A stretch of DNA of 64,000 nucleotides, taken from contig NZ_CP036348.1 in assembly GCF_007753095.1 (NCBI RefSeq), forward strand, positions 4,216,001-4,280,000, given 5' to 3'. The notes under the pieces were generated by a model that saw nothing but the letters and a program-made list of their open reading frames with translations, was not told the origin of the DNA and searched no databases. A program made the translations under genes and the position numbers. Source of the DNA: Rosistilla carotiformis. GTDB taxonomy: Bacteria > Planctomycetota > Planctomycetia > Pirellulales > Pirellulaceae. Every line of letters starts with the position of its first letter. Within the stretch, counting starts at the first letter, position 1. This document shows positions 43,721 through 53,949 of the stretch, one piece after another.

Positions 43721-44876
43721 AAAATCCCCCGGGCATCGCGGGGGCCACGCCAAATTGCTTTAACATCGGGCCCATTTGCAAGACGACTTGGAAGATCACG
43801 GCGTCAAACGCCTGCTGATCCTGCGCGGCCATCAGCCCGTCGAGCACCGTGCTCAATTGCATCGCTTTCTCATCAAATCCCTCTCCCATGAACGACTCGA
43901 TCTGGCCGCCCGTGGCTTGAAGATTCGAACTCCAGTCAGCCGAAATCGCATCAGAAATCCAACGCGTTTCGACCCGCGACCATTGGCTGGTTTCTCCCGC
44001 TGCCGAATCGGTAACCGTGCCGTGTTCGTCGTCGGTCTGTTCGATCTGCATTTGATCGATGTTGGGTACCGGTCCCCCCAACGCCTTGCTCATCTCAGCG
44101 AGGTTCCGCAACGGACCGCTAAGTTCCGGCGAGACAGTCGCAAGCAAAGATGCCATTTCGGTACTCGCGACCGATGCGTGCGACAACTGCCCTCGCTCTA
44201 AGATGGCGACCATTTGATCCACCAACGGCGAAAGCCCCGCGCGAATGGAATCCTTCGTCGGTCCGGGGAACGACGCCAGCATCGAACTGCCCATCAACAG
44301 TCCTTCCTTTTGCTGAAGGGTCAAAAACAATTTGTTCAACAAACCGATCCGCGCATCCCATGTTGACGCCGGGATCTTCCCGGTCAGCTCCGAACGCAAT
44401 TGGTCGATGTCGCTTTGGTAACTGGCCGGCAGCGCATCCCAATAGGCACGGATGAGTCCGCTGGCCGATTGGTTCAACAAATGGGTGACCGTCTGCTTCA
44501 GATCCATCGCGTCGGACATCGGTTGGTAATCTACCATCGCAGGAAGGGATGCCGCGTCGCCGGAAGCCACATCCGCGGTCGTGTCGGGAACCGCCGCCGC
44601 GGTCGCCTGCTGCCGCAGCGCTTTCACCCGCTGCGCCCGCCGCGCTTCGACCTCTTGGTTCAACTTCTCCAATCGAATCCGACTCTCGGCCTGCATGTTC
44701 AACAACGTGATCGCGGCCCGCTTCCCATCGGCCCGTTCAAAGATCGCCGCGTTGCCCCACATTCCGCGGAACACCGCATCAAATTGCTGTCCGTTCAACG
44801 TCGTCCAAGTTTCGGCCTGCGCCGTCACACCGCTTATAACCAATAGTGCAATCAACGCACATCGTCGGAAGATCAT
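43719..44876 (-). CDS. Exported protein with an N-terminal SHD1-like motif, function unknown
   Basis: A 385-residue protein with a signal peptide (residues 1-21, ...GVTAQAE). Residues 22-70 (TWTTLNGQQFDAVFRGMWGNAAIFERADGKRAAITLLNM) resemble the SLA1-homology-1-like module found in many planctomycete exported proteins. A charged coiled segment (about 65-92) follows. The rest is mostly helical, without recognised motifs, ending in QFGVAPAMPGGF. It is divergent from the ferredoxin reductase gene with a 396-base gap. No enzymatic residues stand out. Confidence 0.75.
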   Translation of the reverse strand: MIFRRCALIALLVISGVTAQAETWTTLNGQQFDAVFRGMWGNAAIFERADGKRAAITLLNMQAESRIRLEKLNQEVEARRAQRVKALRQQATAAAVPDTTADVASGDAASLPAMVDYQPMSDAMDLKQTVTHLLNQSASGLIRAYWDALPASYQSDIDQLRSELTGKIPASTWDARIGLLNKLFLTLQQKEGLLMGSSMLASFPGPTKDSIRAGLSPLVDQMVAILERGQLSHASVASTEMASLLATVSPELSGPLRNLAEMSKALGGPVPNIDQMQIEQTDDEHGTVTDSAAGETSQWSRVETRWISDAISADWSSNLQATGGQIESFMGEGFDEKAMQLSTVLDGLMAAQDQQAFDAVIFQVVLQMGPMLKQFGVAPAMPGGF

Positions 44877-45272
44877 GCTTGGTTCTCAAATATCAATTTT
44901 CATAGAGGTTGTCACAACGCCAACACGCGGCACAATCCGACCGGCGACCAAATGACTTAACGGACAACAATCATCCACCATTTGCAGACAGATTGCCACA
45001 GCGGAATACACCACGCCCGAATCGCCCACGCCTTCGAAATCGCAACCGCCGCGAGATGACAATTTTAATCCGACTCGTCTCACGGATCACCGCACCCGAT
45101 GGCGATTGGATGGGTATTGTAGGATAATGTGCAGCGAACGGTGTTGTCCATTTTTGCATCATCGGGGTATGCAAACGGCATCGAAAAATTGTCCGCGGCG
45201 GCGTTCCGATGCCGTGGTGCAATGTCGAACACACAGCACGTGACGACAGGCAACCGAAAGGGGATCCGAAGC
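44877..45272. other. Divergent gap upstream of the ferredoxin reductase
   Basis: No supported gene. If the reductase starts at ATG 45222 rather than GTG 45273, the gap is 345 bases. No clear operator or hairpin was noticed. Confidence 0.4.
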
Positions 45273-46223
45273 GTGAATAAAACCGTCGAACTACCACCCA
45301 CGGAAATCGAAGTCGAAGAACTCCGGCAGACGTCGTACAACGCGACGCTCATCCAACGGATCGACATTCACGAGGAACTGGCTTTGTTTCGGATCCAGCC
45401 CGATTCGGCAGTTGTTCCGTTTCAACCGGGGCAGTACCTGACATTGGGGCTGGGTTATTGGGAATCGCGGGTGTCGAATTCCCAAGCGGAAGTGCTGGAA
45501 CCGAAACAATGGCGGAAGGTGGTCAAACGCGCCTACTCGATCTCCTGCCCGATGCTCGACAGCATGGAACAATTGGCACCGTGCAGCCAATTAGACTACT
45601 ACGAGTTTTACGTCACCTTGGTCCGCCGCGCCGAACACCCGCCAGCACTCACTCCGCGGCTGTTCCAGATGCAAGAAGGGGACCGCATTTTTGCGGCCCC
45701 ACGGATCGTGGGCACCTACGTGCTCGATGGCGTCGGCCCCGATGACGATGTGGTCTTTTTTGCAACCGGGACGGGTGAAGCACCTCACAATGCCATGTCC
45801 GCCGAACTGCTGCACCGCGGGCATCGTGGACGGATCGTTTCGGCGACCTGCGTTCGACTGCGACGCGACTTGGGTTACCTGGCCGCCCAAACACGATTGA
45901 CCGTCAAATATCCGAACTACGTCTACCTGCACTTTACGACACGTGAAGCCGAAAACACCAACCCTGGGTTCCACGGGTTTGTTGGCAAACAGCATCTTCA
46001 ACAAGTGGTCGAATCGGGACTCTTCGAAGCGGCCGCGGGACTCAAGCTGGATCCCAAACGAACCCACATCTTCTTATGTGGCAATCCCGCGATGATCGGC
46101 TACCAACCTCCTGGCGCTCCGCCGTTGACGTCGCCAGGAATGTTGCAGATCCTGCGGCAACGGGGCTTCCATGATCATGGCAGCGATGGTCCAGGACAGA
46201 TTCGATTTGAAAAGTATTGGTAG
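45273..46223 (+). CDS. Ferredoxin/flavodoxin-NADP reductase
   Basis: 316 residues from GTG 45273 (GGGGAT eight bases ahead); ATG 45222 in the same frame is the alternative. FAD domain: FQPGQYLTLGL and KRAYSIS (RxYS). NADP domain: FATGTGEAPHNAM and HIFLCGNPAMIG. It ends EKYW, like the aromatic C-terminus of bacterial Fpr. It moves electrons between NADPH and ferredoxin or flavodoxin in the cytoplasm, often for oxidative-stress defence. It is longer than E. coli Fpr (248) owing to an N-terminal stretch and inserts. A small membrane-protein gene starts six bases later. Confidence 0.92.
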   Translation: MNKTVELPPTEIEVEELRQTSYNATLIQRIDIHEELALFRIQPDSAVVPFQPGQYLTLGLGYWESRVSNSQAEVLEPKQWRKVVKRAYSISCPMLDSMEQLAPCSQLDYYEFYVTLVRRAEHPPALTPRLFQMQEGDRIFAAPRIVGTYVLDGVGPDDDVVFFATGTGEAPHNAMSAELLHRGHRGRIVSATCVRLRRDLGYLAAQTRLTVKYPNYVYLHFTTREAENTNPGFHGFVGKQHLQQVVESGLFEAAAGLKLDPKRTHIFLCGNPAMIGYQPPGAPPLTSPGMLQILRQRGFHDHGSDGPGQIRFEKYW

Positions 46224-46228
46224 CCGCG

Positions 46229-46543
46229 ATGAACCCCGATTCTGAACGAACGAACGAAACGGCTGCTCAAGCTGCTCCGCCAAGGTTTCAAATCAGTCTG
46301 TCGACGATGCTGCTGATAACCGTGGTTTTCAGCGTCATGTCGGCGGGCTTGTTTCACGCTTCACGGATCCCCGCGATCAATGCCGAACTGGCATCGATGA
46401 GCCAACGCGCCGGCAGCGGCAAAAGCTCCGACCGATCGTTGCAAATCGTCTTCATCATGTTCACCTATTCCATGCCGTTGTTGATGGCAGGCTTGTTGGC
46501 CAGCATGTCAACAATATGGAAATGGTGGCACAGGAATCGTTAA
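46229..46543 (+). CDS. Small two-helix membrane protein
   Basis: 104 residues from ATG 46229, five bases after the reductase stop. Two membrane helices (about 27-46 and 75-95) flank a polar loop. RFQISLSTMLLITVVFSVMSAGLF matches a motif seen in many small planctomycete membrane proteins ('FslStlLLltt...'). Function unknown. Tight spacing shows co-transcription with the reductase. Confidence 0.75.
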   Translation: MNPDSERTNETAAQAAPPRFQISLSTMLLITVVFSVMSAGLFHASRIPAINAELASMSQRAGSGKSSDRSLQIVFIMFTYSMPLLMAGLLASMSTIWKWWHRNR

Positions 46544-46625
46544 TTCGATCCTGTGCCCAACACTCCGGCGTTCACACGACAAGCGGGCGCGCCGTGCCAC
46601 GCTGAGTCGCGACAAATCACAAGCC

Positions 46626-48197
46626 TTAGGGAGCCTTCTTCAACAGCCGCTGCCGGTTGGTCGTTGGTTTCTTCTTCATCCGCGCCGCCGGATCGTCATC
46701 GACCTCTTGGTAGAGCGTTCGCAAGCGGTTCAGTTCGGCGAGCATTTCCGCCTGCACCGCTGCATATTCCGGCTTGCCATAGACGCTCTGCAATTCATTT
46801 GGATCCTTCTGCAGGTCGAACAATTCCCAATCGTCGATCGCCGCCCCTTGGTACGCGTAGAAGTGAATCAATTTGAATCGTCCGTTCGTCACGCCATAGT
46901 GTCGCGCGACGTTGTGGGCCCCAGGGTTTTCGTAGTAGTGGTAATAGAAAGATTCCCGCCAGTCGTCAGGCGTCTCCGCCTGCAACAGCGGACGCAGGCT
47001 ACGGCCCTGCATGTCCGCGGGAATCGCAACGCCCGCGACATCCAAGAAGGTTTCGGCGAAATCGAGGTTCGAAACGATGTCGTCGTTGGTCGTCCTCGCT
47101 TTCACGTGACCGGGCCAGCGGACCAAAAGCGGCGTTTTCAACGATTCCTCATACATCCATCGCTTGTCATACCAACCGTGCTCGCCAAGATACCAGCCTT
47201 GGTCGGACGAATAGATCACGATCGTGTTGTCGGCCAGTCCGGCCGCGTCCAAGTAATCGAGCACCTCTCCGACGCCATCGTCGACACTTTTCACGCATCG
47301 CAGATAATCTTTGACATACCGCTGATACTTCCAACGCACCAATTCCTCGGGCGACATCGAATCGCGTGCCTTCTTAAACGCTTCGTTTTTGGGCCCATAT
47401 GCCGCATCCCAAACTTTGCGTTGTTCAGGATTCATCGTCCCATAGCCCGACAGCTTGAGATCGTTGTCGTTTAAATGCTCCTTAATCGTCATCGTCTGGC
47501 GACTGGCCGAAGGTGTTCGCCCGGCGTAATCGTCCCACAACGTTTCGGGTTCGGGAATCGTGACATCATCCAACCAATTCAAATATTTCGGAGCCGGCAT
47601 CCAATTCCGATGCGGTGCCTTGTGTTGGTACATCAACATGAAAGGCTTGTCGGGATCGCGTGCCTCTTTTAACCAAGTGAGTGTCTTGTCCGTGATGATC
47701 TCGGTGGTGTATCCGGTGTGCCGCCGCGTGATCGGTTGATCGTTCTCCCCCGCGGTCAGCATGGGCGGATTGTAATAAGGGCCTTGCCCTTTGAGCACGT
47801 CGTAATAGTCGAAGCCTTGCGGCGTCGATTCCAAGTGCCACTTCCCGACGATCGCGGTTTGATAACCCGCCTTCCGCAACATTTTTGGAAACGTCGGTTG
47901 ATCGCCGTTGAAGGCAAATCCGTTCTGCAAGAACCCGTTGATATGGCTGTATTTGCCCGTTTGAATCACCGCCCGACTGGGACCACAAATCGAATTCGTC
48001 ACATAGCAGCGATCAAACCGCATCCCTTCGTTAGCGATCCGATCCAGGTTCGGCGTGCTGATCCGCGAGGGATCGTAGGCGCTGAGCGCTTGTTCGCAGT
48101 GATCGTCGGTGAAGATAAACAGGATGTTGGGTCGATCAGCTGCGGTGGCGATCGCCGTCAGGCACAACGTCAAACACAACGCATGGATTCGTCGCAT
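46626..48197 (-). CDS. Exported type I sulfatase
   Basis: A 523-residue protein with a signal peptide (residues 1-20) and the sulfatase core: [11 protein letters not shown] metal ligands, C71-G-P-S-R as the formylglycine site, GKWHLE, and a second metal Asp in [17 protein letters not shown]. Type I sulfatases hydrolyse sulfate esters; the Cys must be oxidised to formylglycine by a maturase not seen here. The Cys-type site and export suit breakdown of sulfated algal polysaccharides, common in marine planctomycetes. The cytochrome-WD40 gene lies 69 bases upstream on the same strand and probably shares the operon. Confidence 0.95.
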   Translation of the reverse strand: MRRIHALCLTLCLTAIATAADRPNILFIFTDDHCEQALSAYDPSRISTPNLDRIANEGMRFDRCYVTNSICGPSRAVIQTGKYSHINGFLQNGFAFNGDQPTFPKMLRKAGYQTAIVGKWHLESTPQGFDYYDVLKGQGPYYNPPMLTAGENDQPITRRHTGYTTEIITDKTLTWLKEARDPDKPFMLMYQHKAPHRNWMPAPKYLNWLDDVTIPEPETLWDDYAGRTPSASRQTMTIKEHLNDNDLKLSGYGTMNPEQRKVWDAAYGPKNEAFKKARDSMSPEELVRWKYQRYVKDYLRCVKSVDDGVGEVLDYLDAAGLADNTIVIYSSDQGWYLGEHGWYDKRWMYEESLKTPLLVRWPGHVKARTTNDDIVSNLDFAETFLDVAGVAIPADMQGRSLRPLLQAETPDDWRESFYYHYYENPGAHNVARHYGVTNGRFKLIHFYAYQGAAIDDWELFDLQKDPNELQSVYGKPEYAAVQAEMLAELNRLRTLYQEVDDDPAARMKKKPTTNRQRLLKKAP

Positions 48198-48266
48198 GGA
48201 AAGATCTCTTGGATAAGGGGGGAGGTTTGAAACAGGGGCGACCTACGCAAAACCCACGATCGGATA

Positions 48267-51146
48267 TCAATCGCGGACCTTCAACAGGATGGGCCAGGTC
48301 GTGGGGTTGCCTTTGACCGTTGCACGGAGATGGAATAAGCGATCGGTTTCGGTGAGCCATGGGGCCGCAGTGATGAAGAACTCACGTTCGGTCTGCCCTA
48401 CGGGGATCATCAGTCCATTAAGTCCGAGGTTGTCGACGTAGACGCCGTGAGGCAAGTTGCGACCCGAATCGACGTTGCCAAAACGGATCACGCCCTTGAA
48501 GTCGCCACGTTCGGCGACGACCCGCGCCGTCCGCGTCTCCCCCGGCCGGATCACGATTTCAAACGGTTGCTGAGCGTTCCGTCGAATCGTTTTATCGTCG
48601 CGGGTTTCGTCGTCTTGCCGTCCCTGACCAGAATCGGCATCGTCCGGCGAATCCGCAAACCACGCTACCGGCGCGTTGAAATCGACAGGCATCAAATGGA
48701 CAATTAGAGCGTCGTCCGTGGCGATTTCCAATTTCCCCAGCTCACCGACCGGAACGCGGATCTGCTTGTTAAGGATCGTCGCGGTGGCGAACAGCTGGAC
48801 CGGTTCCTGATCCGCCGACGGAGCATGCACCGTCGGGAGCGCCGTGATCGTGCCGACCGCTTCGGATTGTCCCGCCTGAATCGACAATGGCGTCGACGCG
48901 ACAAATCCTTCGGGTAGGTTCTCGATCCCGATTTGGATCGGCCCGTCAAAGCCGTCGTGCCGGGTCGCGCGGACCACAAATTCGCCGCCAGCCCCGGGAC
49001 GGATCTTCAAATCTTTGGAAATGATCGAGACTTCAAACCTCGGATCGGGATGGCGGATCGTCAGGTCATAGCGAAAGTCATCGCCACCGAACCCACGGGA
49101 ATCGCGAACGCGAATCAAGTACTCACCATCGGTCGGCGCCGTAAAGTCGAGGCGTGAATCGGTGCCATGGCGGCGCTGCGGATCATCATCGTTCTCGTAG
49201 TTGACCGTGAAGACGGGCAGGCCGTTGGGCAACGGTTTTGCGTGCGGTGGCAGCGGACGAACAATGTAGGCCGGTTCCCCCAATGCATGCGATATCGCCG
49301 TGGTACCAAAATAGGTCCTGCGATCTCCAAACCCAGGATAGACTTCAAACCCCGAATCGGGACCACGTGGATACAACCACAACCGAACAACCTCCCCATT
49401 GCTGTAAAGGTATTCGTTCAACTCCATCTCTTGCCAATTATGGACCCGAAAATCACCGGTTTGCGTGCTGTTTTTGCCACGGAAGGTGAAGTAGCTGTCG
49501 CGGACGGCTTGCAATTGCATGCGTGGCACCGGATCGCCGATGACGTCCAAGACATCGACCCGCGAATCCAGTGGCGACTTCTGATCGGCGGCCGATATTT
49601 CGATCTGCACCATCTGTCCCGCCAACGCCTGAATCCTGAACAGATCCGATTCGCCAGCGCCATCCTCGGTCAACCGAATCACCCCCGAAGTTTTCGATGG
49701 CCACGAAATCGCTTGCGCGCGCTTGGGCGAATCGTTGGGTTCGACCTCTGTCAACGGCGTCGGTGGCGAAGTCACGGGCTGGGCGTCAACGCCTGCCGGC
49801 GGCACGGGATCCTTCACCGCCGCATCGTCCTGCGACAGGTCGTCGGGAAGCGTGAAGCGATGCAACCGACCGTCGGGAGTCGACGCCAGCAGAACTTTGC
49901 CTTGATCGATGAACTCCAGCCCCGACGCGGGCAATTGCAGCGTCGGAAATTGGTGCAGCAACCGGCAATCGGCGCGATCCCAAATCTTGACCGAACCATC
50001 TTCGGCAGCGGTCCCCAACAGGTCACCCGCCGGGTTGATCGCCAGCGCGACGATCGGCCGCTCGTGGGCGAAGCGAGCGATCGTCAACGGGCTGACCTTC
50101 GCTTCGGTCGGGCTGGCCAATTCCCAAACTCGAATCCGATTGTCCGCGCCCGCCCCGATCACCTGCTTGCCGTCCTTAGAAAAGCGGACGCAGTACTGCT
50201 CGGCCAAAGGCTGCCCCAGCGTGTCGAGCCGCTCCCCCGAGGCGACGTTCCATAGCTTGATCGTCTCGTCACCACTCGCAGTCGCCAACACCTGCCCCGA
50301 AGGATCGAAGCGAACCCCATGGATCGGACCGTTGTGTCCGTCGAGCGTCTTCGTCGGCTTGTCGCTGTCGCGATTCCAGATCCGCACGATTCGGTCGTAA
50401 CCGCCCGCCGCAATCGTTTGGTTGTCGTGGGTGATATCGACGGCATAGATCGAGTCGCTGGGTGTTTGCCAGCGGTTGACGAACTGCGATTGCGCGAGGT
50501 CCCACAGTCCGACCTGCCCTGCCACACCGGTAACCCCGCCGGCGACAAGCAGATATTTTTCATCGTGCGAAAAGCGGACCGCATTGACCTTTCCCGGCAG
50601 CCCTTCGATCTGGCGGATCACTTGTTCGGTATTGGCATCGACCAAGTCGACGCGGCCAAATTTTGCCAACGCCAACAGATTTTTCCCCGCGGCAAAATCG
50701 AGGCTATCGATCCGTTGATCGCTTCCGGCGACGGCGTCGACCTTCGGAAACATCGATGCCATCGGTTCGGTCCCTGCCGGCTTGGCCCCCGGTGGCTTGG
50801 CCCCTTCGGCGATCCACAGTTCGATGATTTCGATCTCGGCTTCGGAAGGTTGTGGTTCGGAGGCCGGCGGCATCCGTGGTTCGGTTGTGCCGCGCATCAA
50901 GGCCAACAATTGGCTCGCATCGGGATCTTCCCCCACCAAGAACGGCGCATCGCCGACAACGGCTGGAAAGTGATCCCAGTCGTCCAATCGGACTTCGCCC
51001 GAGGCATCGCTTTCATTGTGACAGCCGACGCAGTAGCTGTTCAGAATCGGAACCACTTCAGCGTTGAAATCGATTGCGTCATCGGCACGCGCCGCGACAC
51101 CCGACATCAACCAACCAAGGATCACAGCGGAAACAACCGGTCTCAT
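48267..51146 (-). CDS. Exported c-type cytochrome (PSCyt1-like) fused to WD40 repeats
   Basis: A 959-residue protein with a signal peptide (residues 1-22). C39-V-G-C42-H43 is a covalent haem site inside a planctomycete cytochrome domain (about 25-120, with PRMPP near the axial-ligand position). Seven or so WD40 blades follow (about 140-440; GHNGPIHGVRFDPSG, SGDETIKLWN and others). The second half has pre-peptidase C-terminal-like beta-domains (about 480-700) and beta-sandwiches. Such proteins typically accompany sulfatases and DUF1501/1553 proteins. Its role may be electron transfer or scaffolding in polysaccharide breakdown (inference). Sulfatase and esterase genes flank it. Confidence 0.92.
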   Translation of the reverse strand: MRPVVSAVILGWLMSGVAARADDAIDFNAEVVPILNSYCVGCHNESDASGEVRLDDWDHFPAVVGDAPFLVGEDPDASQLLALMRGTTEPRMPPASEPQPSEAEIEIIELWIAEGAKPPGAKPAGTEPMASMFPKVDAVAGSDQRIDSLDFAAGKNLLALAKFGRVDLVDANTEQVIRQIEGLPGKVNAVRFSHDEKYLLVAGGVTGVAGQVGLWDLAQSQFVNRWQTPSDSIYAVDITHDNQTIAAGGYDRIVRIWNRDSDKPTKTLDGHNGPIHGVRFDPSGQVLATASGDETIKLWNVASGERLDTLGQPLAEQYCVRFSKDGKQVIGAGADNRIRVWELASPTEAKVSPLTIARFAHERPIVALAINPAGDLLGTAAEDGSVKIWDRADCRLLHQFPTLQLPASGLEFIDQGKVLLASTPDGRLHRFTLPDDLSQDDAAVKDPVPPAGVDAQPVTSPPTPLTEVEPNDSPKRAQAISWPSKTSGVIRLTEDGAGESDLFRIQALAGQMVQIEISAADQKSPLDSRVDVLDVIGDPVPRMQLQAVRDSYFTFRGKNSTQTGDFRVHNWQEMELNEYLYSNGEVVRLWLYPRGPDSGFEVYPGFGDRRTYFGTTAISHALGEPAYIVRPLPPHAKPLPNGLPVFTVNYENDDDPQRRHGTDSRLDFTAPTDGEYLIRVRDSRGFGGDDFRYDLTIRHPDPRFEVSIISKDLKIRPGAGGEFVVRATRHDGFDGPIQIGIENLPEGFVASTPLSIQAGQSEAVGTITALPTVHAPSADQEPVQLFATATILNKQIRVPVGELGKLEIATDDALIVHLMPVDFNAPVAWFADSPDDADSGQGRQDDETRDDKTIRRNAQQPFEIVIRPGETRTARVVAERGDFKGVIRFGNVDSGRNLPHGVYVDNLGLNGLMIPVGQTEREFFITAAPWLTETDRLFHLRATVKGNPTTWPILLKVRD

Positions 51147-51276
51147 CTTTCCAAAGCTCCTGCGCGGCAGCGCGCATTGGCGGGGGGAGGTCCACAGCGG
51201 GCATTCGCTGCGAAATAGGAGGGGGCAGGCGTGGCCGGCACGAGGCCGACCACAAAATCATCGGAACGCGAACGCG

Positions 51277-52173
51277 TTAGGGCAGCAGCCCCATCGAAAC
51301 CATCCAAGCTTGGCAACGTTGCGGCCATTGTGAAACCGGGTTCTCCGAAGGACGCATACCATATCCGTGCCCTCCTTTATGGTAAACGTGCAATTCGCAA
51401 GGGACCTTGTTCTGCTTCATCGCGATCAATAACAGCGCCGCGCCGATCGCACGATCGGAATCGTCGTAGGTGATCGCGGTGAAGGTCGGGGGCGTTTCGG
51501 AATCGACAGCGACCAAAGGATCCAGCTGCGTCTTGTTTTGAGTGTCGACCAAATAGGCCGGATAGATCGGGATGAGAAAGTCGGGGCGGGCACTCAATTT
51601 GTCCGCTTCGTCGACCGGATCGTAGGTCGCGTCGCGGAAGTGGGTTCCTGCCATCACGGCCAGATGTCCGCCCGCGGAAAAGCCGAGCATGCCGATCCGA
51701 TCGGGATTGATTTTCCACTCACTGGCGTGGGACCGAACCAAACGGACCGCCCGTTGCGCGTCTTTTAATGGGATCGCATGGGGTGCGTCGGGATCGCGTC
51801 GCGGAACGCGGTACTTCAACAACACGGCCGAGACACCAATCGAATTCAGCCACTCGCAGATCTCAGTCCCTTCGTGGTTGTAGGCCAAGATGTTGTAACC
51901 GCCCCCGGGACAGACGATCACGGCGGTTCCGGTGGAGACTGGTTCGGCGGCCGGATAGAAAGTCAGGATCGGTGTTGCGATATCGGTCAACCGAATGACC
52001 GGATTGGTTTCCTGAGGCCGATCGGGCAATTGCCGTTCGGGACCGATCGGGGTCGTTTCGCCGGGAGCTTGTTCGGGCCACAGACGCAGCGTCGTCAGGT
52101 CTTCGGCAGCGCCCTCCAATCCACTACTACAAATCATGACAAGACACCCGACAAGCGAGACCATAAACTTCAT
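51277..52173 (-). CDS. Exported alpha/beta-hydrolase (carbohydrate esterase-like)
   Basis: A 298-residue protein with an export signal (residues 1-23; lipobox-like VGC is also possible). The oxyanion region VCPGGGYN (88-95), nucleophile S166 in GFSAGGH and a C-terminal KGGHGYG histidine form a serine-hydrolase triad. It resembles BD-FAE/acetyl-xylan esterase-type enzymes that deacylate polysaccharides. It lies 131 bases upstream of the cytochrome-WD40 gene and on the same strand, so esterase, cytochrome protein and sulfatase likely act together on acylated or sulfated glycans. Exact substrate unknown. Confidence 0.92.
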   Translation of the reverse strand: MKFMVSLVGCLVMICSSGLEGAAEDLTTLRLWPEQAPGETTPIGPERQLPDRPQETNPVIRLTDIATPILTFYPAAEPVSTGTAVIVCPGGGYNILAYNHEGTEICEWLNSIGVSAVLLKYRVPRRDPDAPHAIPLKDAQRAVRLVRSHASEWKINPDRIGMLGFSAGGHLAVMAGTHFRDATYDPVDEADKLSARPDFLIPIYPAYLVDTQNKTQLDPLVAVDSETPPTFTAITYDDSDRAIGAALLLIAMKQNKVPCELHVYHKGGHGYGMRPSENPVSQWPQRCQAWMVSMGLLP

Positions 52174-52706
52174 TGCGGCAAACTCCAGTTAACGATTGAG
52201 ATCAGGGATTGGCGGCTGCCCCGCGGGGGCGGTGTATCGATGGGAGATCGGAGCCATCTAGCCACCGCTCGGCGGCCGATTCGCGACCGCGCAAAGTGCA
52301 GCGTGAGAAACGATTCGCCCTGTTTTTTAACTATCGTAACCGATCCGGCCAGCGCCGTGGCAGCGAATTTGTGATCTCACAGTTCAAATCGTCCGCAAGC
52401 AACGCAGGCTGCATGAGGGAGCATCCGCTGCGGTCAGGGAAACTCCGCATGTGCCTAATCGCTCATCCATCTCAGCCACCCTTCGGTCGGCGAGGACTAT
52501 CGGTCACAAGGCGTGCGGAAAATCACGGTCGGTGCCGCTGACAACATTCGGCAGAACGAATGCAACCGGCACGACTGGCGCAAGCACCCCGCTTGCCAAT
52601 GTTGTCTTGGGATGAAACGCCGACTTTCAGGCAACAGGCTGCGTTTGTAACCAACAATTGTTCAGGCAACGATAGATCTTGTATCTCTCCGTACAGTTTG
52701 ACATTC
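52174..52706. other. Gene-free region upstream of the HD-GYP regulator
   Basis: The regulator frame is open back to 52560, but no convincing start or family similarity lies before 52707. The region between the divergent esterase and regulator shows no clear terminator. I looked for a c-di-GMP (GEMM) riboswitch by eye and found none. Confidence 0.45.
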
Positions 52707-53918
52707 ATGAGCACGGCAACCCTTTCTCCGCAACGACCGACCGCCGCCCCCGCGTTGAATCCAACCAACGCAGGGCGCCCCACTGGCAATCCCGGCGCGA
52801 ACGCCCAAGCGCGTTCGCCGCGGATCATGATCGTGGACGATGTCGAAGTGAATATCCTGACGGTCCAAGGGTATCTAAAGAAGGTCGGTTATCGCGACTT
52901 CGTCACCACCAGCAATCCGCACGACGCGCTGAAACTGATCCACGAAGCGAATCCCGACGTGTTACTGTTGGACATTCAAATGCCCGAGATCAGCGGACTG
53001 GATATCCTTCGCGTGATGGGAGCGGATCCGGTCCTGCAACACTTGCCGGTCCTTGTATTGACCGCCGACCAAGACCCTGTGACCAAGCAACGGGCGCTCG
53101 ATTTGGGAGCGAACGACTTCCTGCAGAAACCGATCGATCCCCATGATCTGGTTCCGCGGGTTCGCAATGCATTGGTGCTCAAAGCCCATCACGATCAATT
53201 GTCCCGACAGGCAACTTGGTTGGAACAACAGGTCAAAGCGCGAACCGCCGCCCTTTTGGCATCGCAACAACAATTGATCCTCAGTCTGGCACGAGCTGCC
53301 GAACATCGCGACAACGACACAGCAAACCATGTGATTCGCGTCGGCCGATATGCCGGTGTGATCGCAAGAAAATTGGGCTACTTAAACAAACGTATTCCGA
53401 TGTTGGAACTGGCGGCTCAGCTGCACGATGTCGGCAAGATCGGAATCCCCGACGCCATCCTCTTGAAACCAGGAGCGTTAGAGCCCGACGAATACGAACT
53501 GATGAAGAATCACTGCACGTTTGGCCGCAAGATCATTGCGCCGATCTCGGGCAAGGATTTGGAAGTTCTGCGAACCCACGCCACGCTTGGCAATCAGATC
53601 CTCAAAGACCCTTGTTCACCGCTGTTGAAACTGGCGGCGAAGATTGCCCAGTGCCATCACGAACGCTGGGATGGCAAAGGCTATCCACTGGGCCTCGCCG
53701 GGGAAGATATCCCGATCGAAGCCCGCATCGTTTCGATCGCCGATGTGTACGACGCACTTTCCAGCAAACGGCCCTATAAGGAACCGTTTCCGCGTCAAAA
53801 GTGCTTCGACATCATTCGCGAAGGCCGCGGCACGCAATTCGACCCGCAATTGGTCGACGCGTTTTTCAGCTGCTCCGAAGAGATCATTCAGATCCAACTG
53901 GAACTGATGGACGACTGA
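52707..53918 (+). CDS. Response regulator with HD-GYP domain (c-di-GMP phosphodiesterase)
   Basis: 403 residues from ATG 52707. After a Pro/Ala/Asn-rich lead (1-37) comes a receiver domain (38-160) with acidic pocket VDD, phospho-site D89 in LLLDIQMPE and K141. A short coiled linker (160-190) precedes the HD-GYP domain (about 190-390) with HDVGK (240-244) and HHERWDGKGYP (GYP 325-327). HD-GYP enzymes cleave cyclic di-GMP, which usually lowers biofilm formation. All key residues appear intact. No partner histidine kinase is adjacent; the Hpt protein at 37.5 kb is a possible but unproven phosphodonor. Confidence 0.95.
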   Translation: MSTATLSPQRPTAAPALNPTNAGRPTGNPGANAQARSPRIMIVDDVEVNILTVQGYLKKVGYRDFVTTSNPHDALKLIHEANPDVLLLDIQMPEISGLDILRVMGADPVLQHLPVLVLTADQDPVTKQRALDLGANDFLQKPIDPHDLVPRVRNALVLKAHHDQLSRQATWLEQQVKARTAALLASQQQLILSLARAAEHRDNDTANHVIRVGRYAGVIARKLGYLNKRIPMLELAAQLHDVGKIGIPDAILLKPGALEPDEYELMKNHCTFGRKIIAPISGKDLEVLRTHATLGNQILKDPCSPLLKLAAKIAQCHHERWDGKGYPLGLAGEDIPIEARIVSIADVYDALSSKRPYKEPFPRQKCFDIIREGRGTQFDPQLVDAFFSCSEEIIQIQLELMDD

Positions 53919-53949
53919 TCGCGCGTCACGAAAACTTCAACACGGCGTT

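Noticed and set aside
52174-52706. c-di-GMP riboswitch ahead of the HD-GYP gene
   Set aside because: No GEMM-like conserved core was found by eye.
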